Notes: a model not told the origin generated them from the sequence alone. A DNA stretch of 64,000 nucleotides from Clostridia bacterium (GCA_016297915.1 JAEDFU010000005.1:1-64000), one strand, 5' to 3'; positions 43,638 through 51,790 are shown, numbered from the stretch's first letter. Made by a program: numbers and translations.

Positions 43638-44168
43638 ATGGTAGAAATTTTGAAATATAATGATGATGATCTCAAAGATAATGAGATTGATCAAGTAGTC
43701 ACTAGGGTCAAGGCTTTTATTGTTTCAAGCAAAAACAATATGCTTATCGGCAAAGACGAAGAGGGATATCAGTTGCTTGGGGGATATGTTGATGACAATG
43801 AGGATTACAAAAACTCAATTGCAAGACATATCTACAACGAGACAGGAATTGTGCTTGATAGCAAAGACTCAATTGAGCCTTTCTTTGAGGTAAGATATTA
43901 CAATAGAGATTACAAGGGCTCTAAGCAAAATAGACTTAGCGATATGATTTACTTTTTGGTCAAAACCGACAAACTTCCTAACTACAAAAAGTTAAAATTG
44001 TCCGAAAGAGAATTGGCAGAAAAATTGCCAATTGAGGTTATTCGTCGTAGTATTTTTCACAAAACGCTCAAAGAATACTCTGAGACTGAGACCAATCCTT
44101 TGATTCAAGTTAAGACCAAGGAAATTCTTTTGGCTTTTGACAAAATGAAAGAAATTTATAAATTCTAA
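43638..44168 (+). CDS. Nudix-like protein with a degenerate Nudix box
   Basis: A 176-residue protein. GGYVDDNEDYKNSIARHIYNETGI has the spacing of the Nudix box (G-x5-E-x7-R-E-U-x-E-E-x-G), but the RE is RH and the EE is NE. One of the metal-binding Glu pair is thus lost. The N-terminal strands (VKAFIVSSKNNMLIGKDE) fit the fold. Function as a pyrophosphatase is uncertain; a binding or regulatory role is possible. It has its own promoter after pfkA. Confidence 0.6.
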   Translation: MVEILKYNDDDLKDNEIDQVVTRVKAFIVSSKNNMLIGKDEEGYQLLGGYVDDNEDYKNSIARHIYNETGIVLDSKDSIEPFFEVRYYNRDYKGSKQNRLSDMIYFLVKTDKLPNYKKLKLSERELAEKLPIEVIRRSIFHKTLKEYSETETNPLIQVKTKEILLAFDKMKEIYKF

Positions 44169-44205
44169 CAAAAAACCTTAATCAATTCGATTAAGGTTTT
44201 TTGTT
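44167..44205. terminator. Bidirectional terminator
   Basis: A perfect 17 bp stem (AACAAAAAACCTTAATC and its complement) around AATTC. It ends the Nudix-like gene and the convergent XRE gene. Confidence 0.92.
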
Positions 44206-44791
44206 ATCTGTGAAAACTCTTTGGCTTCAAAAATGCCCAAATACTGAGTGCAACTTGAATAGGAATTCCTACTACAAAAACAAGCCACATGTTGTACTCG
44301 ATAAATTGTAAATAAAAACATGCAAGCAATGACCACTGAAACACCGAGAGAATAACAAATTTCCAAATGTATTTTCCCCAATAAGCGTTAAATGGATACA
44401 AGACCAAGCACGAAACAGGCACAGCCCATACAAATACTATCCATAGATTAATATTGAATATGACTTTGCCATAAACAAATGTAATCGTAGCAACGAGCCA
44501 AACAAGAGACATAAAAAGTAGGATTATTGCTAATTTATTTCGCAATATTTTTTTGTCTTGTTTTTCGCTAACACCAAGAGCATTATCCTCTATCAAAGAG
44601 GATAGTGGAACATCAAAATACTTGGCAATTTGATCGAGGGTCTCAATTGATGGCGTTACTTCGCCTCGTTCCCACCTTGATATTGCATTATCCGAATAAT
44701 TAAGTTTTTCTGCAAGTTCATTTTGAGTGAGCTTGTGTTTTTTTCTGAGTTTAATTAAATTGTTTGCAATAATGTCTTTGATATCGTTCAT
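44204..44791 (-). CDS. XRE-type regulator with C-terminal membrane domain (second copy)
   Basis: The 195-residue protein has the same plan as the product of 11095-11676: an N-terminal helix-turn-helix (KLTQNELAEKLNYSDNAISRWE) and four membrane spans in residues 85-190. Several stretches are shared (LAEKLNYSD, WLVATI). It is a paralogue, not a recent duplicate. AGGTG precedes the ATG. Its promoter carries a perfect 12 bp palindrome, a likely operator. The target genes and signal are unknown. Confidence 0.8.
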   Translation of the reverse strand: MNDIKDIIANNLIKLRKKHKLTQNELAEKLNYSDNAISRWERGEVTPSIETLDQIAKYFDVPLSSLIEDNALGVSEKQDKKILRNKLAIILLFMSLVWLVATITFVYGKVIFNINLWIVFVWAVPVSCLVLYPFNAYWGKYIWKFVILSVFQWSLLACFYLQFIEYNMWLVFVVGIPIQVALSIWAFLKPKSFHR

Positions 44792-44801
44792 ATTTCACCT
44801 A

Positions 44802-44842
44802 ACTTCATGAAGTATTATACATCAAAAATACTTTTAATACAA
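44802..44842 (-). promoter_or_regulatory. Promoter and palindromic operator of the second XRE gene
   Basis: On the minus strand TTGTAT (44837-44842), 17 bases, TATAAT (44814-44819). Directly after the -10 box lies ACTTCATGAAGT (44802-44813), a perfect palindrome that would block initiation if bound. Confidence 0.75.
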
Positions 44843-44920
44843 ACAATTCTTGGAATGAAATTTGGGGACTTTGTGTCAAATATCAATAGACTATTAATTT
44901 TATATTACTTTGCAAAAATT

Positions 44921-45325
44921 CTATTTGTCGTCTTTGTTGCAATTGCAATCGTCTTTGCAGTCACAATCCTTGCCACTCTTGCAATCACAGTTTTCTTGCT
45001 TTTCCTCTTTTTTGTCAATGGCAAAATCTTCCGAACTTTCTGCTTTGGCAAGAATTTTATCTTTTTCCTTTTCTTTCTTTTCTTCCATGTATGCGTTATA
45101 TTCTTTGTTTGCTTTTTTGAAAGATACTACAAATTTTCCTTTGTTTTTGATAAGGTTGACTGCAACTATAATGCTTGCAATTCCTACTAGTGTGTATATA
45201 AGCCTACTAAATACATTTGATTGAGAACCAAATAGTCCTGCAACAAAGTCGTATTGCAAAATTCCTATACAAAACCAGTTTAGTGACCCTATGATTACTA
45301 GTATAAATGATATAAATGCTAACAT
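44921..45325 (-). CDS. DUF378-like membrane protein with Cys-rich metal-binding-like tail
   Basis: Residues 1-60 carry two membrane spans in the DUF378 pattern (IGSLNWFCIGILQYDFVAGLF, IYTLVGIASIIVAV). A charged helix follows, and the last 22 residues have six Cys spaced C-x-C-x5-C-x-C-x3-C-x-C among Asp and Lys. Such a tail could bind soft metals in the cytoplasm. DUF378 itself has no assigned role. AAGGAG precedes ATG 45325. Confidence 0.7.
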   Translation of the reverse strand: MLAFISFILVIIGSLNWFCIGILQYDFVAGLFGSQSNVFSRLIYTLVGIASIIVAVNLIKNKGKFVVSFKKANKEYNAYMEEKKEKEKDKILAKAESSEDFAIDKKEEKQENCDCKSGKDCDCKDDCNCNKDDK

Positions 45326-45490
45326 AAATTATCTCCTTGATTTTTTGTTATATCTTAATTTGTGCAATATATTTGATTTTATGCCAAATCATCGTGCCAA
45401 CATAAACTTTTTGTACGGATGACTAGATTGACTAGACATCCAAAAAATGCATATCTGCAAGCGACCAAATATAGCCAAAAAATGTATGCG

Positions 45491-45550
45491 TTCCCTCTAG
45501 CAGGGAATTTGCAAAACCAAATTCCCAAAGGCACAAACAAAGTGGGGAAT
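45491..45550. other. Overlapping complementary arms in the gap before the GT8 gene
   Basis: In the 370 bp gene-free gap GGGAATTTG (45503-45511) pairs with CAAATTCCC (45518-45526), while TTCCC (45491-45495) can compete for GGGAA, and GGGGAATTT near 45542 can compete for AAATTCCC. Such mutually exclusive pairings look like a switch, but the direction of transcription is not known. The rest of the gap shows only two overlapping weak promoter-like words before the GT8 start. Confidence 0.35.
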
Positions 45551-45695
45551 TTATTTTTGAAATCGTCTTGTAAATTTGGAATATTTTGACTATGCTAGTA
45601 TTAGAATTTAATTGCATGCAAATTTTGTTATGGCAACTAGTTCTTACAAAACAAATTTGAAATTAAAATGAAATCGAGTTTTTAAGGAGAATATT

Positions 45696-46760
45696 ATGGA
45701 AAAATCAAAAAAATCATCTTTTAAACATATAACACTTTTTAAACCAGCACAAAAGTTAATCCCAATCTTTTTTGCAACAGACGACAACTATATTCCTTTT
45801 TTGGAAGTTGCACTAAGGTCGCTTATTGAAAATGCCTCACCAAATCATGATTACAAAATCCATATTTTAAATACAGGACTCAAGCCCGAAAATATGGCAG
45901 TGATATCTAAACTTGAAAATGAAAATTTCAATATAGAATTTAATGATATATCTAATTGCATTGACCCTATCAAAAAACAACTAAAGAATGTCTATCACTT
46001 TAGCCTAGTTATGTATTACAGATTGTTTATCGAAAAACTTTTTCCTGAGTATCAAAAGGTTATCTATCTTGATTGTGATATTGTTGTCCTTGGAGATATC
46101 TCCAAATTATTTGGTGTTAATCTAAATGGTAATTTGGTCGGTGCAATCCAAGAGCAGGTAATTAATAGTAATGAGACTTTTAAGTCATATGCACTAAATG
46201 CAGTAGGCGTTGCTCCAGAAAAGTATTTTAACTCTGGAATACTCCTTATGAATCTCAAAAAATTTAGAGAAAACTCCATTTGCGAAAAATTTATGTATCT
46301 TATCGATACTTACAACTTTGATGTTGTTGACCCTGACCAAGCTTATTTGAATGTCCTTTGCAAAGACAAAGTTAAGTATTTGCCAAACGGTTGGAACAAA
46401 GAGGCTTTGCCACTAGACCTTCAAGGAAAATTAAATATTGTCCATTATGCTCTATACAAAAAACCTTGGCAGTATGACGATGTTATCAATGGTGAGTATT
46501 TTTGGCATTATGCAGATAAGTGTGAGATGAAGGACCAAATATATTTGGCAAAAAATAATTTTGACGATGAGGCAAAAAGGAAAAAAGAAACTGCTAATAT
46601 TCAAATAGTAGAACACGCTCTAAAAATTATTAATTCAGATTCTAATATGAATATGGTGTTATTCAAAAAAGAAAACTTTTTTGAAAATATTTTGGAAAAA
46701 CTCAAGAGTTTAAATTTCGATTTCTTATCCGAAATCGAGGTGCAAAATGGAAAAATCTAA
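45696..46760 (+). CDS. Glycosyltransferase family 8 protein
   Basis: A 354-residue retaining glycosyltransferase of the GT8 type, which uses UDP- or ADP-sugar donors. The N-terminal IPIFFATDDNYIPFLEVALRSL and the metal-binding DxD in YLDCDIVVLGD are intact, as is YFNSGILLMNLKKFR and the later HYALYKKPW. The basic head suggests membrane association. AAGGAG precedes the ATG. It overlaps the acyltransferase gene by 14 bases, so sugar transfer to a lipid or wall polymer is likely (inference). Confidence 0.88.
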   Translation: MEKSKKSSFKHITLFKPAQKLIPIFFATDDNYIPFLEVALRSLIENASPNHDYKIHILNTGLKPENMAVISKLENENFNIEFNDISNCIDPIKKQLKNVYHFSLVMYYRLFIEKLFPEYQKVIYLDCDIVVLGDISKLFGVNLNGNLVGAIQEQVINSNETFKSYALNAVGVAPEKYFNSGILLMNLKKFRENSICEKFMYLIDTYNFDVVDPDQAYLNVLCKDKVKYLPNGWNKEALPLDLQGKLNIVHYALYKKPWQYDDVINGEYFWHYADKCEMKDQIYLAKNNFDDEAKRKKETANIQIVEHALKIINSDSNMNMVLFKKENFFENILEKLKSLNFDFLSEIEVQNGKI

Positions 46761-47574
46761 GGAAAGACTCGAGATTCTTGCAAAAATTGATGAGCTTGAA
46801 AAAAATAAACTTTGGGACATATCTCCCGAAAATGATCCTGAGACCAAAGAATTAAAACCCAACAAAGTAGACTATCTAAACAAGAAATTGTCCTCCAAAA
46901 TAGCAACGCTTATTGCCAATAGAATGGGCACAAATTACTTTGAAAAAATGCTAAAGTCCAAGCAAATGATAATAGACAAAGTTGTGGGAATAGAAAATTA
47001 TTTGGCGGTAGATGGCGGAGCTATAATAACTTGCAATCACTTTCACCCTTGTGATAATTATGCTGTATATAGAGCGATTAGACCTTATCTAAATGGTCGA
47101 AAATTATACAAGGTTATAAGAGAGGGGAATTATACAAATTATCCAAATCCAATTGGCTTTTTCTTTAGACATTGTAACACGCTTCCACTAAGTTCTAATA
47201 TGGAGACCATGAAGAACTTTATGTATGCTATGAAAACACTTCTTGGCAGGGGCGAAAAAATTTTGATATATCCAGAGCAAGCATTGTGGTGGAACTATCG
47301 AAAACCAAGACCATGCAAAGATGGTGCGTACAAGTTTGCCGTAAATAATGGCGTTCCTATAATTCCTATGTTTATTACAATGACTGACTCGGATATCTTA
47401 GACCCAAATGGATTTTTTGTACAAAAGTACACAATCAATATTATGCCTGCAATTTATCCAAACAATGATTTGGACAAAAAAACTAACATAGCAAACATGA
47501 AAGAACAAAATTATAATGCATGCGTCAAGACCTATGAGGATTTTTACAAAGTTAAATTGGAGTACTTGCAGTAG
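46747..47574 (+). CDS. PlsC-like acyltransferase
   Basis: A 275-residue member of the 1-acylglycerol-3-phosphate acyltransferase superfamily. The catalytic HX4D motif is NHFHPCD (about residues 98-104) and the later substrate motif reads IYPEQALWWNYRKPRP in place of EGTR. VPIIPMFI is the fourth block. There is no clear membrane span. The start overlaps the GT8 gene. The altered third motif suggests an acceptor other than lysophosphatidate, possibly a glycolipid made by its neighbour. Confidence 0.82.
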   Translation: MEKSKERLEILAKIDELEKNKLWDISPENDPETKELKPNKVDYLNKKLSSKIATLIANRMGTNYFEKMLKSKQMIIDKVVGIENYLAVDGGAIITCNHFHPCDNYAVYRAIRPYLNGRKLYKVIREGNYTNYPNPIGFFFRHCNTLPLSSNMETMKNFMYAMKTLLGRGEKILIYPEQALWWNYRKPRPCKDGAYKFAVNNGVPIIPMFITMTDSDILDPNGFFVQKYTINIMPAIYPNNDLDKKTNIANMKEQNYNACVKTYEDFYKVKLEYLQ

Positions 47575-47594
47575 TCTAAAAAAAAGGATAAAAT

Positions 47595-48173
47595 ATGATT
47601 TTGTATCTATCTATAATAATTGTTTCGATGATAATTATAACTATCTTTAATGCAGTTTTTAATTTGCAAAACTTCTCTGGTAATGTATTAATTGTAATTG
47701 CTTGTGTAACGGTTGCAACATTGATAGAAATAGTGATTGACCTTATTTTGGCGTGGATTATACATTCTCAAAAAGATAAATATTTCGAAAATAAAAGATT
47801 TTTTGAAGTTAGTGCCAAAGAGCGAAAATTTTATGAAAAACTCAAAATTAGATCATGGAAAGACAAGATTTTGGAACTGGGCTCACTTGGTGGATTCAAG
47901 AAAAGCAAACTAACAAGTTCAAGTGATATTAATTATATCAATACATTTTTGATGGAGTGTTATAAGGGGCAGATTGTACATATATTCAATGTTATATTGG
48001 GATTTTTGATTCTTTTGATTCCCCCATACAAGTGGACTTGGTGTGTAGCACTTCCTGTAGCTATCGTAAATGCTTTTTTGGGAATTTTGCCTATATTTGT
48101 TCTTAGATACAATGTTCCAAAACTACTTGCTGCCAAAACTAGATTGACAAGACAAAAAACAAGCACAAAATAA
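47595..48173 (+). CDS. CrtO-like membrane acyltransferase family protein
   Basis: A 192-residue protein with four membrane spans. The cytoplasmic part ERKFYEKLKIRSWKDKILELG and the segment YINTFLMECYKGQIVHI resemble glycosyl-4,4'-diaponeurosporenoate acyltransferase (CrtO) relatives, which are more widespread than carotenoid synthesis. No other carotenoid gene is near. The third place in an operon after GT8 and PlsC suggests acylation of a glycolipid. The stop codon lies in the loop of its terminator. Confidence 0.6.
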   Translation: MILYLSIIIVSMIIITIFNAVFNLQNFSGNVLIVIACVTVATLIEIVIDLILAWIIHSQKDKYFENKRFFEVSAKERKFYEKLKIRSWKDKILELGSLGGFKKSKLTSSSDINYINTFLMECYKGQIVHIFNVILGFLILLIPPYKWTWCVALPVAIVNAFLGILPIFVLRYNVPKLLAAKTRLTRQKTSTK

Positions 48174-48190
48174 TTTTTGTGCTTGTTTTT
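48155..48190. terminator. Bidirectional terminator overlapping the CrtO-like stop codon
   Basis: A perfect 16 bp stem (AAAAACAAGCACAAAA and its complement) around TAAT; the stop codon TAA is in the loop. It serves the convergent small gene as well. Confidence 0.92.
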
Positions 48191-48195
48191 GTAGA

Positions 48196-48459
48196 TTATA
48201 TGCCTTTGTATGTCTCCAAGATGAGTTTATCAAAAAATATCTTTTCCACAAAGTCAGATTTGACAAAAGTAACTGTGCTAAAGACGATAAAGTCTCTGAT
48301 GTGTTTGGCTAGTATTACAGGTGTAGGACTATCAAAGTGCTCACAAATTTCTCTTACATAATCAAAAAAGTGGTCAATCTCAAAATCCTCGTCTATTTCA
48401 AACTTAAAAGTTTTTTTGACTTTTTCGTTTACTATGGTTTTTGCAAATATTTTAACCAT
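48196..48459 (-). CDS. Conserved small protein, unknown function
   Basis: An 87-residue soluble protein starting at ATG 48459 with AGAGG upstream; a TTG at 48474 would place the ribosome binding site inside the gene. It has FFDYVREICEHFDSPTPVIL and FVKSDFVEKIFFDKLIL, a pattern I associate with small conserved Clostridia proteins without assigned role. It ends in a shared terminator. Confidence 0.6.
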   Translation of the reverse strand: MVKIFAKTIVNEKVKKTFKFEIDEDFEIDHFFDYVREICEHFDSPTPVILAKHIRDFIVFSTVTFVKSDFVEKIFFDKLILETYKGI

Positions 48460-48585
48460 TCCTACCTCTTGCACTTAAAATTACATATAAGTTTAACACA
48501 TTTTGCAAAAAAATCATACAAAAGATAAAACATTTGCATAAAAATTTATTATCCTCATACAATAATTATAATTTGCAAAAAATAC

Positions 48586-48614
48586 TTGACAATTGTTTGC
48601 ATTTATTATATAAA
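48586..48614 (+). promoter_or_regulatory. Promoter of greA
   Basis: TTGACA (48586-48591), 17 bases, TATAAA (48609-48614). The leader is about 125 bases and contains a hairpin. Confidence 0.82.
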
Positions 48615-48677
48615 ATATAGAATAAATTTAGGAAAGTGATTTTATTTTCTTTGATTTATTTTTTTAATTGAATACAT

Positions 48678-48732
48678 GGGGTAAAATCTGTAAAAAGAAT
48701 TGGTCTTTTGACGGATTTTAATTTTTTAACCC
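48678..48732 (+). promoter_or_regulatory. Leader hairpin before greA
   Basis: TAAAATC (48682-48688) pairs with GATTTTA (48714-48720), AAAAGA with TCTTTT inside, and GGG with CCC outside, ending right before the AAAGGAGA ribosome binding site. It could hold the site open or hide it. Confidence 0.4.
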
Positions 48733-48746
48733 AAAGGAGACAAATT

Positions 48747-49217
48747 ATGGCAGAAGTGTATTTAACCAAAGAAGCATACAAGGAATTAGAAGACAAACTT
48801 GCTAGACTAAAGAGTGAAGGCAGAGTAGAAGTTGCCAAAAAAATTCAATTTGCAAGGTCTTTTGGAGATATAAGTGAAAACAGCGAGTACGACGCAGCAA
48901 GAGAAGAAGAGGCAATTTTGGAACAAGAAATCGTCCAAATTGAGGAAACATTGCGTAACGCTCAAATAATTTCAAAGAGTGCTAATGATACATCAAAAGT
49001 AGGAGTTGGCGCACTAGTTGAGCTATATGATATGGAGTTTGACGAAAAAATGACTCTTAAGATTATGGGTAGTATCGAGAGCGACCCTACTAGTGGCAAA
49101 ATTAGCAACGAAAGTCCTCTTGGCAAGGCTTTGATTGGTGCATCCAAGGGTCAGGAAGTTGATGTTACAACTCCAGCAGGTGTTCAAAGATACAAAGTAT
49201 TGTCTATCAAATATTAA
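48747..49217 (+). CDS. greA: Transcription elongation factor GreA
   Basis: GreA binds the secondary channel of RNA polymerase and triggers cleavage of backtracked RNA. The 156-residue protein has the N-terminal coiled coil with the acidic tip ARSFGDISENSEYDAAREEE and the C-terminal FKBP-like domain (ESPLGKALIGASKGQEVDV). The start is ATG 48747 with AAAGGAGA before it; an earlier TTG in frame has no site. HelD, another RNA polymerase partner, is the next gene on the same strand. Confidence 0.96.
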   Translation: MAEVYLTKEAYKELEDKLARLKSEGRVEVAKKIQFARSFGDISENSEYDAAREEEAILEQEIVQIEETLRNAQIISKSANDTSKVGVGALVELYDMEFDEKMTLKIMGSIESDPTSGKISNESPLGKALIGASKGQEVDVTTPAGVQRYKVLSIKY

Positions 49218-49232
49218 TTGTATGCAGTTTTT

Positions 49233-49268
49233 GCGTGTGAATAATCAAGTTATTCATACGCATTTTTT
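49233..49268 (+). terminator. Terminator of greA
   Basis: GCGTGTGAATAA and TTATTCATACGC form a 12 bp stem with one G-T pair around TCAAG, followed by six T. Confidence 0.9.
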
Positions 49269-49384
49269 GTTTGTTTTTTACTTCTTTTGTGAATGTGGGC
49301 TCTTTTGTATAACACCAAAGTGATTTAATTTGGATAAGTAAGTTCCTGCAACAAATGTTTTTTTGTAAATATTGCTTAAAAGTA

Positions 49385-49413
49385 TTGACTTTTGTATAAT
49401 ATTATGATAAACT
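49385..49413 (+). promoter_or_regulatory. Promoter of the helD leader
   Basis: TTGACT (49385-49390), 17 bases, TAAACT (49408-49413) preceded by TGA. It makes a leader of about 185 bases before helD. Confidence 0.7.
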
Positions 49414-49450
49414 ATTTTTGTTATTTTATTAAACCTTAGGGGGAATAAAG

Positions 49451-49546
49451 TTGAGAATTTGTCATAAATTCAAGATTTACAAAAAAATAACTAAACGAAA
49501 CGGTGATTATCAACAAAGGCTGGTACTTAAGATCGCACATGAATGA
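49451..49546 (+). CDS. Candidate 31-codon leader peptide upstream of helD
   Basis: A TTG codon at 49451 stands seven bases after AGGGGG (49438-49443) and opens a frame of 31 sense codons to TGA at 49544-49546. The peptide would be very basic, beginning MRICHKFKIYKKITKR. The frame runs through the whole 5' arm of the hairpin at 49516-49563 and stops in its loop, so a translating ribosome would keep the terminator open. No family is known; it is called from position and ribosome binding site only. Confidence 0.5.
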   Translation: MRICHKFKIYKKITKRNGDYQQRLVLKIAHE

Positions 49547-49567
49547 TTTTGAGTGCTAGCCTTTTTT
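49516..49567 (+). terminator. Attenuator hairpin before helD
   Basis: AAGGCTGGTACTTAA (49516-49530) pairs with TTGAGTGCTAGCCTT (49549-49563) over 15 positions, three of them G-U, and six T follow. It lies between the helD promoter and its start codon and so should regulate read-through. Confidence 0.75.
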
Positions 49568-49605
49568 GATTGTCGCCAAATTTTTTTATAAATGGAGGTG
49601 TTTTT

Positions 49606-51669
49606 ATGAGTTTGGAGTACGAAAGAAAAAAATACAAGGTGCTCAAGGGTATGTTTGATGCGTACAAAAAGGAACTATTAGCAAATAGGCTTGTAGCCCT
49701 TGATATGCCAATTGAGACGGACAATGGATTTAATGTTGAGAGGGAAACTTTAATTGATGATATTGACGAAAAGCTTGAAATCCTCAAGAGACATATTGAT
49801 GATCCGTATTTTGCTAAACTAATATTTAGTGACAATGACGATGGTGAGACTTTTAATGGTTACATAGGCAGGCTTAGTGTTGGAGAGGTTGGCTCAAAGG
49901 ATGATAGCAAGGTTGTTGACTGGCGTGCACCGATATCTGACTTATATTACAATGGACATTTGGGCGATACTAGTTACAAAGCTCTTGGCAAAGAGTACAA
50001 TGTTAACCTCAAGCTCAAGAGACAAATTGAAATCAAAGACAACGATGTCAAATCTATTTATGACTTTGAAGATGCTGTAAGTTCGGACGAATTTCTTAAG
50101 CCATTTTTGAAACAAGGTGCAGATAATAGGCTAAAAAGTATAGTTGCAACAATACAAGCTGAACAGAATAATATTATAAGACTTCCGTTATTTCAAAATT
50201 GTATCGTTCAAGGTGTCGCAGGCTCTGGAAAGACAACGGTTGCATTACATCGAATTTCTTATCTTATGTACAATTACAAAAACAAAATTCGCCCTGAGGA
50301 ATTTTTGATAATTTCGCCAAACGAAATATTTATGAGTTATATCTCATCAATTCTGGTGGACTTGGATGCAGACAAATCTAATAGCTATTCGCTAAACAAA
50401 GTTATTCTTAATCTTATAGGCAACAAATATTCAATTTTGAATAAACACGAACAATTTGAATATCTAACCAAACAAAAAGTAAGTACAAATTATTTAACAC
50501 AAAAAAATAGTCTTGAGTTCAAACAGATTCTGGACAAATTCTGTGCGGATTACAAGTATGAGATATTCCACCGACCATTGCTTGTAGGTGGTGTGGAAAT
50601 ATTGGATGCGGACACTGTCTACAAATACTTTTTGGGAAGAGAAGAGACTTTTGAGGAACTCTCGGAGCATGGGAGCAAAAAGTTGGGGCTTGCACTCTAC
50701 TATGAGGATGCTCTCAAAAACAAAGCTCTGTCTCAAGTAAATTTTTCAAACTTGGATATCACCAAAAAAGAGCAAACACGAAAAATTATAACATCCGGAA
50801 ATTATGGATTTATCAAAAAGTTATTCAAAATCGAAAAAGACCCAATCAAACTATACACAAAGTTTATAAGCGGTATTGCAAAATATATTGATAGTACTCA
50901 AGCAGAGATTTTGAAAAAATATACTCTCAAAAATATTAAGCACTGCAAACTTGCTTTTGATGATCTAGCTCCGCTCTTGTATTTGATTTCCAAAATGGAC
51001 AAACTTCCATATTACAATAGTCTCAAGTGTGTAATGATAGACGAAGCTCAGGATTTGAGTGTTCTTATTTATCATGCACTCAAGAGTGTATTCAAAAATG
51101 CAACATTTGCAATTTTTGGAGACCTCGCACAAGGTATATATTCCTATCAGTCGATAGACAATTGGGAGCAAGTTCAAGACATTATTGGTGACTGTCAAAT
51201 TCTTTATCTTAACAAGTGCTATCGTACATCTGTTGAGATTATGGAGGAGGCAAACAAAACTCTTGAAAAATTAGGTAGCAGACCTGCAAGTAATGTGGTG
51301 CGAAATGCAGGTCCTGTTGAGCATTATGACGATAATAATATTGAAACAATAGGCAAGCTTATTGAGAAATATAAATCAGAGTTTAAAACTATTGCAATTA
51401 TCTGCAAGGATGAATTTGACCTTGAAGATGCAACCCAAAAACTCCAAGCTCTAAACTTAACAGTCTTGGATGAGAGTAATATAAACTATGGCGCTAGCAA
51501 CAAATTACTTATGACCGTTCAAACGGCTAAGGGTTTGGAATTTGATATGGTTATAATCTATAATCGCCAAGCGTTTGAGGATAATATAATGGATTTGAGA
51601 CTTTTGTATGTAGCGTCGACTAGACCACTTCACAAACTTATCATTTGTAACGAAAGTAGCACAAAATAA
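49606..51669 (+). CDS. helD: HelD-type UvrD-like helicase, RNA polymerase recycling factor
   Basis: A 687-residue superfamily 1 ATPase. Walker A is QGVAGSGKTTVALHRISYLMYN (residues about 203-224), followed by ISPNEIFMSYIS, the Walker B DEAQDLS, and the C-terminal TVQTAKGLEFDMVIIYN and LRLLYVASTRPLH. The N-terminal arm (about residues 1-70) is a coiled-coil start as in HelD, which pulls stalled RNA polymerase off DNA and can confer rifampicin tolerance. GGAGGTG precedes ATG 49606. The promoter, leader frame and attenuator before it suggest expression tuned by translation or drug stress (inference). Confidence 0.9.
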   Translation: MSLEYERKKYKVLKGMFDAYKKELLANRLVALDMPIETDNGFNVERETLIDDIDEKLEILKRHIDDPYFAKLIFSDNDDGETFNGYIGRLSVGEVGSKDDSKVVDWRAPISDLYYNGHLGDTSYKALGKEYNVNLKLKRQIEIKDNDVKSIYDFEDAVSSDEFLKPFLKQGADNRLKSIVATIQAEQNNIIRLPLFQNCIVQGVAGSGKTTVALHRISYLMYNYKNKIRPEEFLIISPNEIFMSYISSILVDLDADKSNSYSLNKVILNLIGNKYSILNKHEQFEYLTKQKVSTNYLTQKNSLEFKQILDKFCADYKYEIFHRPLLVGGVEILDADTVYKYFLGREETFEELSEHGSKKLGLALYYEDALKNKALSQVNFSNLDITKKEQTRKIITSGNYGFIKKLFKIEKDPIKLYTKFISGIAKYIDSTQAEILKKYTLKNIKHCKLAFDDLAPLLYLISKMDKLPYYNSLKCVMIDEAQDLSVLIYHALKSVFKNATFAIFGDLAQGIYSYQSIDNWEQVQDIIGDCQILYLNKCYRTSVEIMEEANKTLEKLGSRPASNVVRNAGPVEHYDDNNIETIGKLIEKYKSEFKTIAIICKDEFDLEDATQKLQALNLTVLDESNINYGASNKLLMTVQTAKGLEFDMVIIYNRQAFEDNIMDLRLLYVASTRPLHKLIICNESSTK

Positions 51670-51730
51670 TGTATTCCAAAAAATTCTACAAAATTATATA
51701 AAAACACTGTAATAATTTGTCTTAAGTGTT

Positions 51731-51790
51731 TTGCATGATTGGAGACAGTGTTGCTAAAATCAAAGTGGATGTAATTATTCACTTTTTTTT
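51731..51790 (+). promoter_or_regulatory. Promoter-like elements and T-tailed hairpin before spoIIE
   Basis: TTGCAT (51731-51736), 18 bases and TAAAAT (51755-51760) preceded by TGC look like a promoter. AAGTGGAT (51763-51770) then pairs with ATTCACTT (51777-51784) and eight T follow, just before the GAGG site. The hairpin is either a helD terminator or a leader structure of spoIIE. A weaker AAAACACT/AGTGTTTT pair (51701-51732) lies upstream. Confidence 0.45.

Noticed and set aside
44807..45224. Two long plus-strand open frames opposite the DUF378 gene
   Set aside because: They are complements of the Cys/Lys/Glu-rich tail, giving Phe/Leu/Ser-rich shadows without ribosome binding sites.
47595..48173. 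Carotenoid (staphyloxanthin-like) pathway
   Set aside because: Only a CrtO-like fold is seen; no phytoene or desaturase gene is nearby.
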